Shown here: positions 34,511 to 43,093 of the stretch, in pieces
How the letters are laid out: each line of letters begins with the position of its first letter
How positions within the stretch are numbered: the stretch's first letter is position 1
Assembly (NCBI RefSeq): GCF_021233055.1
Contig: NZ_CP089538.1
Span: 3,488,501 to 3,552,500 of the forward strand
Direction of reading: 5' to 3'
Source: Spirosoma oryzicola
Lineage (GTDB): Bacteria > Bacteroidota > Bacteroidia > Cytophagales > Spirosomataceae
DNA: 64,000 nucleotides
Notes under the pieces: generated by a model
What the model saw: only the letters and a program-made list of their open reading frames with translations
Database searches by the model: none
What the model was told of the DNA's origin: nothing
Made by a program: the position numbers and the translations under genes

Positions 34511-36256
34511 TTAAATGTTTTTCTTCTTGACCTGATCGATAAGGTACTCGGATGTGCGCATGGAACTGGCCAGGATGGTCCAGGTAACGTTCTTGTCGCC
34601 CTGCGACGGGAAGGCAGCAGCATCAACGACAAACAGATTTTTTACGTCGTGCGCCTGTTGGAAACTGTTCAGTGCCGATGTTTTTGGATCTTTCCCCATC
34701 CGGGCCGTACCCACTTCGTGGATAATTTTACCAGGTGCTTCCAGACCATAGCTGTTCTCAGGACCGGGTTTGTTACCGAGCGCGATACCACCCATTGAAT
34801 GAATAATTTCTTCGAAGGTATCCTGCATGTGCTTGGCCTGCTTGACCTCGTAATCGGACCACTTGTAGTTGAACCGAAGTACCGGAATACCGTATTTATC
34901 GACAACGTTCGGGTCGATTTCGCAGTAGTTGCTTTCGAGCGGGACGGGCTCACCACGACCGGCCATACCAACGTAGGCTCCGTAGAACCGGCGGTAGTCG
35001 TCTTTCAGGCCGGCACCGTAGCCACCCGCTGGTTTCATTTTACCGTCGCGACCGGGAATCATGCCGTTGAGCGCTTCAACGCCCCAACCAAATCCGTAGG
35101 CAGGCATACCCATACCACCCCAGTATTCGATGTGGTAACCACGTGGGAAATCCAGTTTCTTGTTGTCAAGCCACCAGGGCGTAAAGACGTGCATACCGCC
35201 CACGCCGTCTTCGTTGTAGCGTTTGCGGTCCATCAAGGCCGGAACAAACGCCGAACGCGATGCGCCCGTTGAGTCATTGATGTATTTACCAACAACACCG
35301 CTGGAGTTGGCAAGGCCAGTTGGGAAGCGGCTCGATTTAGAATTAAGCAGCAAGCGGGCTGTTTCGCCAGCACTGGCAGCCAGCACAACCGTTTTCGCCA
35401 TGATTGACTTTTCCTGCAACGACAGCGTGTCCACGTAGCTCACGCCCGTCGCCAGACCCGTTGCCGGATCGGTCAGTACTTCGCGGACCATCGCTCCGTT
35501 GATCAGCGTCACGTTGCCCGTTTTCAGCGCCGGTTTAACCAATACGGACGACGACGAGAAATCGGCATACGCCTGACACGCCCGACCGCACTGGCTACAG
35601 TAAAAGCACTGCCCCCGTTCTTCATTGATCTGTTTGGTCAGGATCGACAACCGCGATGGAATAACCGGAATACCGATGCTCCGTGCCCCTTTCCGAATCA
35701 TCAGCTCGTGCAGACGAGGCTTCGGCGGGGGCAGGAAAATACCATCGGGTTCGGAAGGCATATTTTCGACCGAGCCGAAAACGCCAATCAATCGGTCAAC
35801 CCGGTCATAGAAAGGTTTGATATCATCGTAGCCGATCGGCCAGTCTTCGCCAACACCGGTCATGCTTTTACGCCGAAAATCGTCGGGAGCAAACCGAAGC
35901 GAAATCCGACCCCAGTGGTTGGTACGTCCGCCCAGCATCCGGGAACGGAACCAGTGGAACTCGGTGCCTTTCGCCGTTGTATAGGGTTCACCTTCAATAT
36001 CCCAACCGCCCCATGCGGCATCGAAATCACCGAACGCACGCGTCGTTCCAGCACCACGGCGGGGCGATTCCCAAGGCCATTTCAGTTGCGTAATGTACTT
36101 GGGATCAGCGGGGTCAAAGTAACCACCAGCTTCCAGCAACACGACTTTAGCCCCCGCTTTAGCGAGCGTATAGGCAGCCATGCCACCACCAGCACCGGAG
36201 CCGACTATAGCTACATCGTACTGAGCTGGGGCTTTTTTAATCTGAAAGGGGTCCAT
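34511..36256 (-). CDS. GMC-family FAD oxidoreductase (sugar dehydrogenase type)
   Basis: A 581-aa flavoprotein, the catalytic partner of the adjacent subunit. The FAD-binding motif is VAIVGSGAGGGMAAYTLAKAG (about residues 15-35); HWGRISLRF follows in the GMC N domain. The C-terminal active-site block reads HEVGTARMGKDP and FPSQGDKNVTWTILASS. A compact cysteine cluster CFYCSQCGRAC around residue 215 resembles the iron-sulphur site of FAD glucose dehydrogenases. The protein lacks its own signal and probably leaves the cell bound to the Tat subunit. Likely activity is oxidation of a sugar or glycoside, possibly at C3; the substrate is not proven. Confidence 0.9.
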   Translation of the reverse strand: MDPFQIKKAPAQYDVAIVGSGAGGGMAAYTLAKAGAKVVLLEAGGYFDPADPKYITQLKWPWESPRRGAGTTRAFGDFDAAWGGWDIEGEPYTTAKGTEFHWFRSRMLGGRTNHWGRISLRFAPDDFRRKSMTGVGEDWPIGYDDIKPFYDRVDRLIGVFGSVENMPSEPDGIFLPPPKPRLHELMIRKGARSIGIPVIPSRLSILTKQINEERGQCFYCSQCGRACQAYADFSSSSVLVKPALKTGNVTLINGAMVREVLTDPATGLATGVSYVDTLSLQEKSIMAKTVVLAASAGETARLLLNSKSSRFPTGLANSSGVVGKYINDSTGASRSAFVPALMDRKRYNEDGVGGMHVFTPWWLDNKKLDFPRGYHIEYWGGMGMPAYGFGWGVEALNGMIPGRDGKMKPAGGYGAGLKDDYRRFYGAYVGMAGRGEPVPLESNYCEIDPNVVDKYGIPVLRFNYKWSDYEVKQAKHMQDTFEEIIHSMGGIALGNKPGPENSYGLEAPGKIIHEVGTARMGKDPKTSALNSFQQAHDVKNLFVVDAAAFPSQGDKNVTWTILASSMRTSEYLIDQVKKKNI

Positions 36257-36349
36257 GCAAAAATGTTGAGGTTATTATGAGTACTCTAAAAAATAGCCTA
36301 AATATACACTATAAAGAGCAAAAATGGTGCTTGATACCCTTCTAATTGG

Positions 36350-38344
36350 TTAGTCGAATAAATACCAATCGACACCGAAAGCAAAACTTCGACGCATGGC
36401 CAGATAATCAGGGGCGACAAAGTAGCCGGGTTGAAATACTCCCTGGTTAGCGTGGGTAAGTTTTACGAACAAGCGGGTCCGGTTGACGCGTAGATTGGCG
36501 AAAAGATCCGCTAACACGTATCCTTCTACTTTCTTTTCATTCTGAACATAAAACTGCTGCGTAACGGGCATGTACGCATCCGCATAGTAGGGCGATTTGT
36601 AATGCAGATCCACTCCGATCTGAATGTACAGTACCTTGGCGTAAAGCAGTTCGTACTGGAACCGAGCATTCATAAAAAACGGAGGTGTCCGCAGTACATC
36701 TCTACGTGATTGAACCGTGTAGTACGCCTGACCCGACGCCAGAAACTTACCCACTTCGAAGTGGTATCCGAGTCCTGTTCGCAACACACTAAATGATCCG
36801 TTAAGCTGACGGACTACAGCCGCCGTATCGAAATAGATGTAGTTGCTGAGCAGGTAATAATCGATTCCGGGCTGTATCAGTAATTTTTTGTAACGAAGGT
36901 TAAGCTTGCCGTATGCGTGGTTGTAGCCCCTTAGATTAAAATTGTTTCGCCAGAAGAAAATATGACTTTGAAAGCGCTCCTGCAATAGCGTTGGATTCGC
37001 AAATATAGACGAGTAGCCAGCCGTCAAGTACTTGCTCTCAAACTGCCCCTGCAACCGATAACCTCCGCCAACCTGATACTCGGCCTCCGCCGTTACCTGC
37101 GACAGGCTGTCCGGGAAATAATAGCCTAGCCACCCACCCAGAAACGTTTCAGTCCGACGGGTTTCGTATTCATTTTCGTTCGCCCCCGATGTATTGTAGC
37201 GTGTGTATTGCCCGTAAATCCGGTTGCGGAGGTAAGCCCGGTAATTGAACGCCGATCCACGACGGTCGTAGATTCCTTTCAGCCCAAACTGGTTTTCGAC
37301 CAACCGAAACCGGGCATCCTGATAAACCGTGGATGTATCACCTAGGATAGTGGGGTAGAACGCATAATTGGCCTGCAAGTACTCATCGTGGTACGAGTTC
37401 TTGTGGCGATTGTAGTCGAGCCGCTGGTAGATCTGGAACCCTTGATCGAGAACATACTGGTGGTATATGTGCCAGTCGTTGCGAATTTCGTTGCCGCGAG
37501 GCCCGAGAGCGGATGACGTAGCGGACGCGGAACCGTTCGTTAAAAGCGCATCACCCGTGTAAGCGTAGTCATTCCGGCTTCCGTCAAGATTTGTTCCAGG
37601 TAATACCCCCCCCTGCTCTTCGACGCTGTGGTTCATATTGATGAAGTGCGCGAGCAGGGTGTACTTTTCGTTTTTAGACTGGTAGTTGGTATGCCCCAGA
37701 AAACCCCAGTTCTGGGCCAGTAGTTTCGTCGGATCGTTAGCGCCACTGGTTCCAAATTGCTTCTGCGACGTAAATCGCTGGGCGTTGAATCCTACGTTCC
37801 AGCGGGGGGTTATGTTCTGCGCAAAATCGAATCGGAGAATGTTTTGGTTACGCCCGCCCAAAGCCAGATACATATCGGTAAATGGCGACTTGGTATTGAA
37901 ATATTTCACCTGCATGGTCTGGTACGCATAAGGCGAAAAAACGGAATAGCCCGTTTGCGCACCGAGTTGCTGCGGTACCGGCACAAACACGTTTCGCATC
38001 GGCGTTCCCAGATTACCTAAATCCTGGTAAAGATTTTGCGCCCGCTGGACGTACAAAAACCGGTGCGCGTCATCCATGGTCGTATCCATGGTGTAGAGCT
38101 TCTTCCGGTTATTAAAAATATCGTCTTCCAGTATGTAGCGGGTCGTCTTGGGTCCGTAGATAACCCGGGTTGAGTCGTCGATACCGCCGAAGCTACCACC
38201 AGTAGCGCTTCCCGGACTTGTTGTTTGCCCAAACCCACCCTGGCCAAATCCGCCCGGCAATTGCGTTGCACCCGGAAACTGCTGCGCCCGACCAATGACA
38301 GCCAGCCCTATCAAAAAGAACAGAAAAAGTACGCTTCGATTCAT
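36350..38344 (-). CDS. Putative porin (Porin_10-type outer-membrane barrel)
   Basis: A 664-aa outer-membrane protein with signal peptide (NRSVLFLFFLIGLAVIGRAQ). A Gly-rich low-complexity linker with GGFGQ repeats follows (about residues 25-55). The rest has many alternating barrel strands typical of the Bacteroidota putative porin family (YNRHKNSYHDEY, NFNLRGYNHAYGKLNLRYKK, YIQIGVDLHYKSPYYADAYMP). The last residue is Asp after the aromatic FGVDWYLF, the usual barrel-assembly-type end. Function in solute diffusion is inferred from the family name only. A -7 element lies 5 nt before the ATG. Confidence 0.82.
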   Translation of the reverse strand: MNRSVLFLFFLIGLAVIGRAQQFPGATQLPGGFGQGGFGQTTSPGSATGGSFGGIDDSTRVIYGPKTTRYILEDDIFNNRKKLYTMDTTMDDAHRFLYVQRAQNLYQDLGNLGTPMRNVFVPVPQQLGAQTGYSVFSPYAYQTMQVKYFNTKSPFTDMYLALGGRNQNILRFDFAQNITPRWNVGFNAQRFTSQKQFGTSGANDPTKLLAQNWGFLGHTNYQSKNEKYTLLAHFINMNHSVEEQGGVLPGTNLDGSRNDYAYTGDALLTNGSASATSSALGPRGNEIRNDWHIYHQYVLDQGFQIYQRLDYNRHKNSYHDEYLQANYAFYPTILGDTSTVYQDARFRLVENQFGLKGIYDRRGSAFNYRAYLRNRIYGQYTRYNTSGANENEYETRRTETFLGGWLGYYFPDSLSQVTAEAEYQVGGGYRLQGQFESKYLTAGYSSIFANPTLLQERFQSHIFFWRNNFNLRGYNHAYGKLNLRYKKLLIQPGIDYYLLSNYIYFDTAAVVRQLNGSFSVLRTGLGYHFEVGKFLASGQAYYTVQSRRDVLRTPPFFMNARFQYELLYAKVLYIQIGVDLHYKSPYYADAYMPVTQQFYVQNEKKVEGYVLADLFANLRVNRTRLFVKLTHANQGVFQPGYFVAPDYLAMRRSFAFGVDWYLFD

Positions 38345-38349
38345 TAAGT

Positions 38350-38357
38350 CAAAAGTA
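38350..38357 (-). promoter_or_regulatory. -7 element TACTTTTG, 5 nt before the porin start
   Basis: Exact TAnnTTTG match on the minus strand, ending 5 nt before the ATG at 38344. Predicts an essentially leaderless transcript. No TTG at the usual -33 spacing. Confidence 0.5.
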
Positions 38358-38396
38358 CGCCAAAACCGCCGGATGGCCGGAACGGAAGTCCCTCGG

Positions 38397-39452
38397 TTAA
38401 GGATTTTTAAGGAGAATATTTTTTAGAATACCGTCAAATTCGGCTTCATAGCCGGATAAGAACGCCATTTCAACGGGCAAATAATATAAAGGTAGCCGAA
38501 GTCGTTCCTCGTCGGTTAGCAACGCGTCGATCTTCACCCAGTCTTTTTCGGTTGTCAGCAACCCATCAACAGCACTTAAGGATTGAGTCAGCCGATCAAG
38601 TTCGGCACGGGTATATGCATGGTGGTCGCCAAAACGATGGTGTTTCTCCATCGAAAATACCTGTCGAACGTACGTTTCTAGCGGAGTTGCGTTGGCTAGA
38701 CCAGAAACGAGCACGACTGATGACAGTTTGTCGGTAGCCTTATGCGTAGCGAACGATGTAGGCTGGCCGTATTGCAACCGAGAAAAAAGGACTGGCGTCT
38801 TCGGACGGGTGTATCGCAGAATAGCCCTTCTGATAGTCTCCTGTTCGTCTTTGGAAAGGGTATCGGGGCATTTAGTAACGATCACGACATCGGCCCGCCG
38901 AGCTCCGTGCCGACGTTCGCGCAGACGCCCCGCCGGAAACGGATGATCGGTGTAAAACAATCGATTGTAATCCGTCAGCAGCACGTTCAGTTGTGGCTGT
39001 ACGGCCCGGTGCTGAAACGCATCATCAAGCAGAATTCGCTTTGTTTCGGGGTACTGGGCCAAAATTTGCTGAATGGCATCAGCTCGGCGCTCGCCCACAA
39101 ACACACGCACCCAACGGGCAAATTTTCGATACAGTTGCAGAGGTTCGTCACCGATGGTTTCGGCGGTGTCCTGGTTGGTAGCCTCCCGAAATCCTTTGGT
39201 GCGACGACCGTACCCCCGGCTTAACGTAACCGATTCGAAGTGATTATTCGCGTCTTTTGGTAGGTGCCGTTTAATCAAATATTCGATCATGGGTGTTTTG
39301 CCCGTGCCGCCAACGGTCAAATTCCCCACGGCGATAACGCAGGAATCCGCTTCAAAACTGCTGTATAATTTACTATCGTACAACCAATTACGGGCATCCG
39401 TAATCAATCCGTAAATACTACTAAAAGGTAAGAGAGGTAAGTTGGCGGCCAA
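38397..39452 (-). CDS. lpxK: Tetraacyldisaccharide 4'-kinase LpxK
   Basis: Inner-membrane-associated kinase that phosphorylates the 4' position of the lipid A disaccharide. The 351-aa form shows the Walker A motif VGNLTVGGTGKTP (about residues 42-54), SRGYGR, GDEPLQLYRKF, ILLDDAFQHR (Walker B-like) and HRFGDHHAYTRAEL. The only usable start that I can see is TTG at 39452. The frame remains open upstream with VTKLLAKQ, which looks homologous to family N-termini, but no ATG or GTG is present there; the nearby ATG at 39478 is in another frame. The start is therefore uncertain. Confidence 0.9.
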   Translation of the reverse strand: MAANLPLLPFSSIYGLITDARNWLYDSKLYSSFEADSCVIAVGNLTVGGTGKTPMIEYLIKRHLPKDANNHFESVTLSRGYGRRTKGFREATNQDTAETIGDEPLQLYRKFARWVRVFVGERRADAIQQILAQYPETKRILLDDAFQHRAVQPQLNVLLTDYNRLFYTDHPFPAGRLRERRHGARRADVVIVTKCPDTLSKDEQETIRRAILRYTRPKTPVLFSRLQYGQPTSFATHKATDKLSSVVLVSGLANATPLETYVRQVFSMEKHHRFGDHHAYTRAELDRLTQSLSAVDGLLTTEKDWVKIDALLTDEERLRLPLYYLPVEMAFLSGYEAEFDGILKNILLKNP

Positions 39453-39495
39453 TTGCTTCGCTAATAATTTCGTAACATTGCCTTTATTGAGCAGT

Positions 39496-39503
39496 CAAAA
39501 GTA
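39496..39503 (-). promoter_or_regulatory. -7 element TACTTTTG of lpxK
   Basis: Exact TAnnTTTG match on the minus strand, 43 nt before the TTG start, in the 93-nt divergent gap with menC. Confidence 0.5.
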
Positions 39504-39545
39504 GTACTTTTAGGCTTGTGAACCCCCGCCATACCGTACGGTACA

Positions 39546-40652
39546 ATGAGTCTAAAAACCGACTACCTGAAATACATTCTGCATTTTCGCTTTGAAGCGG
39601 GTACGTCGCGTGGTATTCTTACGGAAAAAACATCCTACATCATTCGCTTATTTGACGACGAGAATCCGGCGGTTGTCGGCTATGGCGAATGCGGCCCACT
39701 GAAAGGACTAAGCTACGACGACCGGGCTGATTTTGAGGAACAATTGGCTCAAAACTGCCAGGAGTTCAATAATCTGGATTTGCAGCTCTTTAGCTGGAAC
39801 GTTCCCATTGTGCTCAACCAGCTCATCAGTCCTCAGTTTCCGAGCATTTTATTTGGTTTCGAAACGGCCATGCTCGATTTTTTATCGGGCGGTCAACACG
39901 TTATTCTCGAAAACGAGTTTGCCAGCGGCCATCGTTCATTACCCATCAATGGCTTAATCTGGATGGGCAGTCCTGAGTTTATGCGGCAACAGATCGAAGA
40001 CAAACTGCGGGCCGGATACACGACCCTCAAGCTGAAAATTGGCGCTATCGATTTTGAGCAGGAATGTGATCTGCTGGCAATGATCCGCGAACGCTTCACG
40101 CCCGAGCAGATTACGTTGCGGGTAGATGCCAACGGCGCGTTTAAGCCCGAAGAAGCCATGAAAAAGCTCGAACGGCTGGCTACTTACGCGCTTCATTCGA
40201 TCGAGCAACCCATTCGAGCGGGTCAGCCCGACTTAATGGCTGATCTCTGCCAACATTCTCCCCTGGCGATTGCCCTTGACGAAGAACTGATCGGCCAGAT
40301 GGAGTATGTTCACAAGTTTCGGTTGCTGAAAAAGATTCAGCCGCAGTACATTATCCTCAAACCGACCCTACTGGGGGGTATGCGCCACTGCGACGAATGG
40401 ATCGAACTGGCCGGACGACTCAATATTGGCTGGTGGATAACGTCGGCGCTCGAATCCAACATTGGTCTGAACGCCATCGCTCAGTACACGGCGCAGTTCA
40501 AGAATCTTATTCCACAGGGGCTGGGTACAGGACAACTGTATCACAACAACGTCGATAGTCCGCTAACGATCGAACAGGGGTATCTGCGGTACGATTCATC
40601 CAAACCCTGGGACTTCGCCCAATTGGCCAGCAGCAGTATCCAATCACGGTAA
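39546..40652 (+). CDS. menC: o-Succinylbenzoate synthase (enolase superfamily)
   Basis: A 368-aa enolase-superfamily enzyme, most likely o-succinylbenzoate synthase of menaquinone synthesis. The barrel has KLKIGAIDFEQE (the catalytic KxK lysine pair region), DANGAF (metal Asp), IEQPI (metal Glu), ALDEEL (metal Asp) and ILKPTLLGG with the second catalytic Lys. The N-terminal cap loop GYGECGPLKGLS fits MenC or dipeptide epimerases. MenC is preferred because menaquinone is the usual Bacteroidota quinone and this segment pattern is common to that group. A 12-bp palindrome sits just before the ATG. Confidence 0.85.
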   Translation: MSLKTDYLKYILHFRFEAGTSRGILTEKTSYIIRLFDDENPAVVGYGECGPLKGLSYDDRADFEEQLAQNCQEFNNLDLQLFSWNVPIVLNQLISPQFPSILFGFETAMLDFLSGGQHVILENEFASGHRSLPINGLIWMGSPEFMRQQIEDKLRAGYTTLKLKIGAIDFEQECDLLAMIRERFTPEQITLRVDANGAFKPEEAMKKLERLATYALHSIEQPIRAGQPDLMADLCQHSPLAIALDEELIGQMEYVHKFRLLKKIQPQYIILKPTLLGGMRHCDEWIELAGRLNIGWWITSALESNIGLNAIAQYTAQFKNLIPQGLGTGQLYHNNVDSPLTIEQGYLRYDSSKPWDFAQLASSSIQSR

Positions 40653-40704
40653 AGCGTCGCAATCTTTTTAGACTGTTCGTTCTTGCTGTGATCCGATTAA
40701 AGGG

Positions 40705-41616
40705 CTAGACCCAATCAACTCCTTTCCGCAGCAAGCTCAGCGTACGTTCTTCTTGGCTGCCTGGTTCGGGTCTGAAATCATACGTCCAGTTGGCCTGTGG
40801 TGGCATACTCATCAGGATAGATTCTGTACGGCCATTCGTTTCAAGGCCAAATTTAGTCCCCCGGTCCCAGACCAGATTGAACTCGACGTAGCGGCCCCGA
40901 CGTAGCAGTTGCCACTGTTTTTCGCGCTCACCAAATGGCAGGTCACGATTCTGACGCATGAAGTGGGTATAGATGGGAGCAAACGCATTGCCGACATCCT
41001 GAACAAAGGCAAACAATTCAGCTTTGTGGCTTGCATCGGCCGGTTTCAGGTAATCGAAGAAAATGCCGCCAACTCCGCGTGTTTCCTGCCGATGCGGAAT
41101 GAAAAAGTAATCGTCGGCCCAGGTCTTAAACTTAGGGTGATAAGCTGGATCATGTCGGTCACAGACGGCTTTCAGGTGTGCATGAAACCAGCGCGCGTCT
41201 TCATCAACAACGTAGTGGGGTGTTAAGTCAATACCTCCACCGAACCAGCTCTGCCCGGTACTCATTTCAAAATAGCGCACATTCATGTGGATGATGGGCA
41301 CCATCGGATTTCGTGGATGTAGCACAATTGAAACGCCCGTTGCGTAAAATTCGGCAGGCTCGGTCAGGTTCAGCGAGCGTAACGTCGCTTCAGTAGCGGC
41401 ACCCTGAACCGCCGAAAAGCCGACGCCCCCTTTTTCAATGACAGCTCCGTCGGCTATTGTACGCGAACGGCCTCCGCCACCACCGGGCCGTTCCCAGGCA
41501 TCTTCGCGAAACTGACCCATGCCATCCGCATCCGCCAGCGCCTGACAGATACGGTCCTGTAGATCCGTAAAAAATGCAGTAATTGTTTCTCGGGTAATCA
41601 GTTGTTCCGACGTCAT
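40705..41616 (-). CDS. hemF: Oxygen-dependent coproporphyrinogen III oxidase
   Basis: Aerobic HemF, 303 aa, converting coproporphyrinogen III to protoporphyrinogen IX in haem synthesis. Family landmarks are GGGGGRSRTIADGAVIEKGGV, HPRNPMVPIIHMNVRYFE, WFGGGIDLTP, KTWADDYFFIPHRQETRGVGG (split by one residue), GRYVEFNLVWDRGTKFGLETNGR and MSMPPQANW. A -7 promoter element lies 8 nt before the ATG, in the 24-nt gap after the AlbA_2 gene, so it is not simply read through from that gene. Confidence 0.97.
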   Translation of the reverse strand: MTSEQLITRETITAFFTDLQDRICQALADADGMGQFREDAWERPGGGGGRSRTIADGAVIEKGGVGFSAVQGAATEATLRSLNLTEPAEFYATGVSIVLHPRNPMVPIIHMNVRYFEMSTGQSWFGGGIDLTPHYVVDEDARWFHAHLKAVCDRHDPAYHPKFKTWADDYFFIPHRQETRGVGGIFFDYLKPADASHKAELFAFVQDVGNAFAPIYTHFMRQNRDLPFGEREKQWQLLRRGRYVEFNLVWDRGTKFGLETNGRTESILMSMPPQANWTYDFRPEPGSQEERTLSLLRKGVDWV

Positions 41617-41624
41617 AGTAAACG

Positions 41625-41632
41625 CAAAGATA
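41625..41632 (-). promoter_or_regulatory. -7 element TATCTTTG of hemF
   Basis: Exact TAnnTTTG match on the minus strand ending 8 nt before the ATG. A TTG lies 16 nt upstream inside the 3' end of the preceding gene. Confidence 0.5.
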
Positions 41633-41640
41633 CGACAGGA

Positions 41641-42270
41641 TTATTCGGCAAGCTTCAGCGCAAAACGTACAGGTCGGGATTTGTCGATCATAATCAGCAA
41701 TCCCTGTTCGGCGAGCTGACGTAATAATTTACCCGCCCGATAATCCGAAATGTTGATCAATTTGGCGAATCGGTCAGCCGTGATGTCGTCGTTTTTGCGG
41801 AGATACTGAATCAACGTCCGGGCAGTAGTCGATTTAAGCAAATCTGGCGTTTCTGCCGTTTCCTGGGTGATGATCAATTTATTCGTCGGGACCGATTTAT
41901 CCTTTGCCCGGACATAAATTGTTCGTTGCCCTAACTCATTGATCGCGTAATGGGGCTTTTCGTCACTTTCGGCAACGCGCACCACCAAAACAATCCGTCC
42001 GTCAGGGCGCAGCACCTCATAACTCACCGTCAGTCCAGGCTCGATAAGCCGATCTGAAGCTTCTTCTATTTTGTAAACTTCTCTTATTTCAGAAGGTACG
42101 CCAACTATTTTTCCATCGTCAGCAATTCCAATCAACAACGTGCCACCCGATGTATTGGCGAAGGCAGCCAACGTCCGGGCAATGCGGTAGGCCGACGATA
42201 AGGATCGTTTGAATTCTAAGCGCGTGTTTTCGCCTTGTGCAATAAGATCGTCGAGATCATTCCGAGTCAT
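41641..42270 (-). CDS. AlbA_2 (Schlafen-type) domain protein with C-terminal helix-turn-helix
   Basis: A 209-aa protein. Residues about 12-125 form an AlbA_2/Schlafen-like domain (GENTRLEFKRSLSS, LAAFANTSGGTLLIGIADDGKIVG, ERTIYVRAKDKS-like NELGQRTIYVRAKDKS). The C-terminal 70 residues look like a winged helix (DDITADRFAKLINISDYRAGKLLRQLAEQGLL). Such proteins are often annotated as putative transcriptional regulators or ATP-binding proteins; the nucleic-acid-binding role is inferred from the fold. It sits upstream of hemF on the same strand with a 24-nt gap. Confidence 0.82.
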   Translation of the reverse strand: MTRNDLDDLIAQGENTRLEFKRSLSSAYRIARTLAAFANTSGGTLLIGIADDGKIVGVPSEIREVYKIEEASDRLIEPGLTVSYEVLRPDGRIVLVVRVAESDEKPHYAINELGQRTIYVRAKDKSVPTNKLIITQETAETPDLLKSTTARTLIQYLRKNDDITADRFAKLINISDYRAGKLLRQLAEQGLLIMIDKSRPVRFALKLAE

Positions 42271-42622
42271 AACTAACTAACAAAAGGATCGGGCATATGG
42301 CTATATAGATCGAGACTTTTGCGTAAATATAGTTATCCTAACGAATCAAATGTTGTCGTTTAAACGCGCCGGATTACTTTACCGGCTCTATATGTAATTC
42401 TGAAATGAAGATATGGGCTTAGCACCACTGCCAGGTTTAGAAATCAGATTTTATGGGCTAAGATGGATTAGTAAGGCTATGAATTCTATTCGTTATACTC
42501 GCATCTATATACTCAGCAATTGATTGACTTTCTCTTTATCTACCTACTTCTCTGACGCGTAACCTTTTTGGGATTTTATATTCCCCCGCAAACAATTACT
42601 GGCTACGGGGGAATAGTCTTAT
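42271..42622. other. Gene-free interval (352 nt)
   Basis: AT-rich spacer upstream of the AlbA_2 gene. At its left-gene end it holds the hairpin at 42579-42615. I see no open reading frame with coding character, no tRNA and no clear promoter; GACTTTTGCG at about 42314-42323 only partly fits the -7 consensus. Confidence 0.5.
42579..42615 (-). terminator. Hairpin after the AT-hook protein gene
   Basis: 10-bp stem TATTCCCCCG / CGGGGGAATA (42579-42588, 42606-42615), 17-nt loop, located 8 nt beyond the stop of the minus-strand gene. The exit side is AT-rich (ATAAAATCCC) but lacks a true U-tract. Confidence 0.6.
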
Positions 42623-43093
42623 TTATTCTTCACTGGCTTTAGGCTTACGGCCACGTGGCTTGCCGGTATAAGCAGGCTTTGGAGCCTGGTCTTCTAATTG
42701 TAGCTCATACCCAACTACGCCTTCTTCGTAATCAAATGGCTTAACGGTGAAAACATATTTTGAATTCGAGTAATCGATTCCACCTTTCTGCAGAATAATC
42801 GGCAGGGAAATGCTATAACTTTTTGCCGCTTTTTCCAGCTCGAACGTTCCTTCCTGCTCGTCGGTAACCGGAATTACGTATAGTGATTTTATTTTTCGCT
42901 TTCCTTCCTGAGTTCCGATTCTAAACTGAGCAGTTTCAGGATCGAAATCTAATTGCGATATGGATTTGGCGGGAAAAACAAGTTTACCGGCGGTTGATAT
43001 ATATCCCGTTACTGGTGCTACTTTTTTTGCTTTTTTCTCTTTAGGCGTACTATTTTCCTGGGGCGAGAAGAACCTAATTTGGGCTGCTTTCAT
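42623..43093 (-). CDS. Small basic-tailed protein with C-terminal AT-hook motif
   Basis: A 156-aa protein with no signal peptide. The N-terminal 25 residues are Lys-rich (KEKKAKKVAP). A middle region of beta character follows (GYISTAGKLVFPAKSIS, FRIGTQEGKRKIKSLYVIPV, YVFTVKPFDYEEGVVGYELQL). The end reads KPRGRKPKASEE, a canonical AT-hook core that binds the minor groove of A/T tracts. I know of no assigned function; a nucleoid-associated or DNA-architectural role is an inference from this motif. It stands alone between two AT-rich gene-free stretches of about 350 and 570 nt. Confidence 0.75.
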   Translation of the reverse strand: MKAAQIRFFSPQENSTPKEKKAKKVAPVTGYISTAGKLVFPAKSISQLDFDPETAQFRIGTQEGKRKIKSLYVIPVTDEQEGTFELEKAAKSYSISLPIILQKGGIDYSNSKYVFTVKPFDYEEGVVGYELQLEDQAPKPAYTGKPRGRKPKASEE

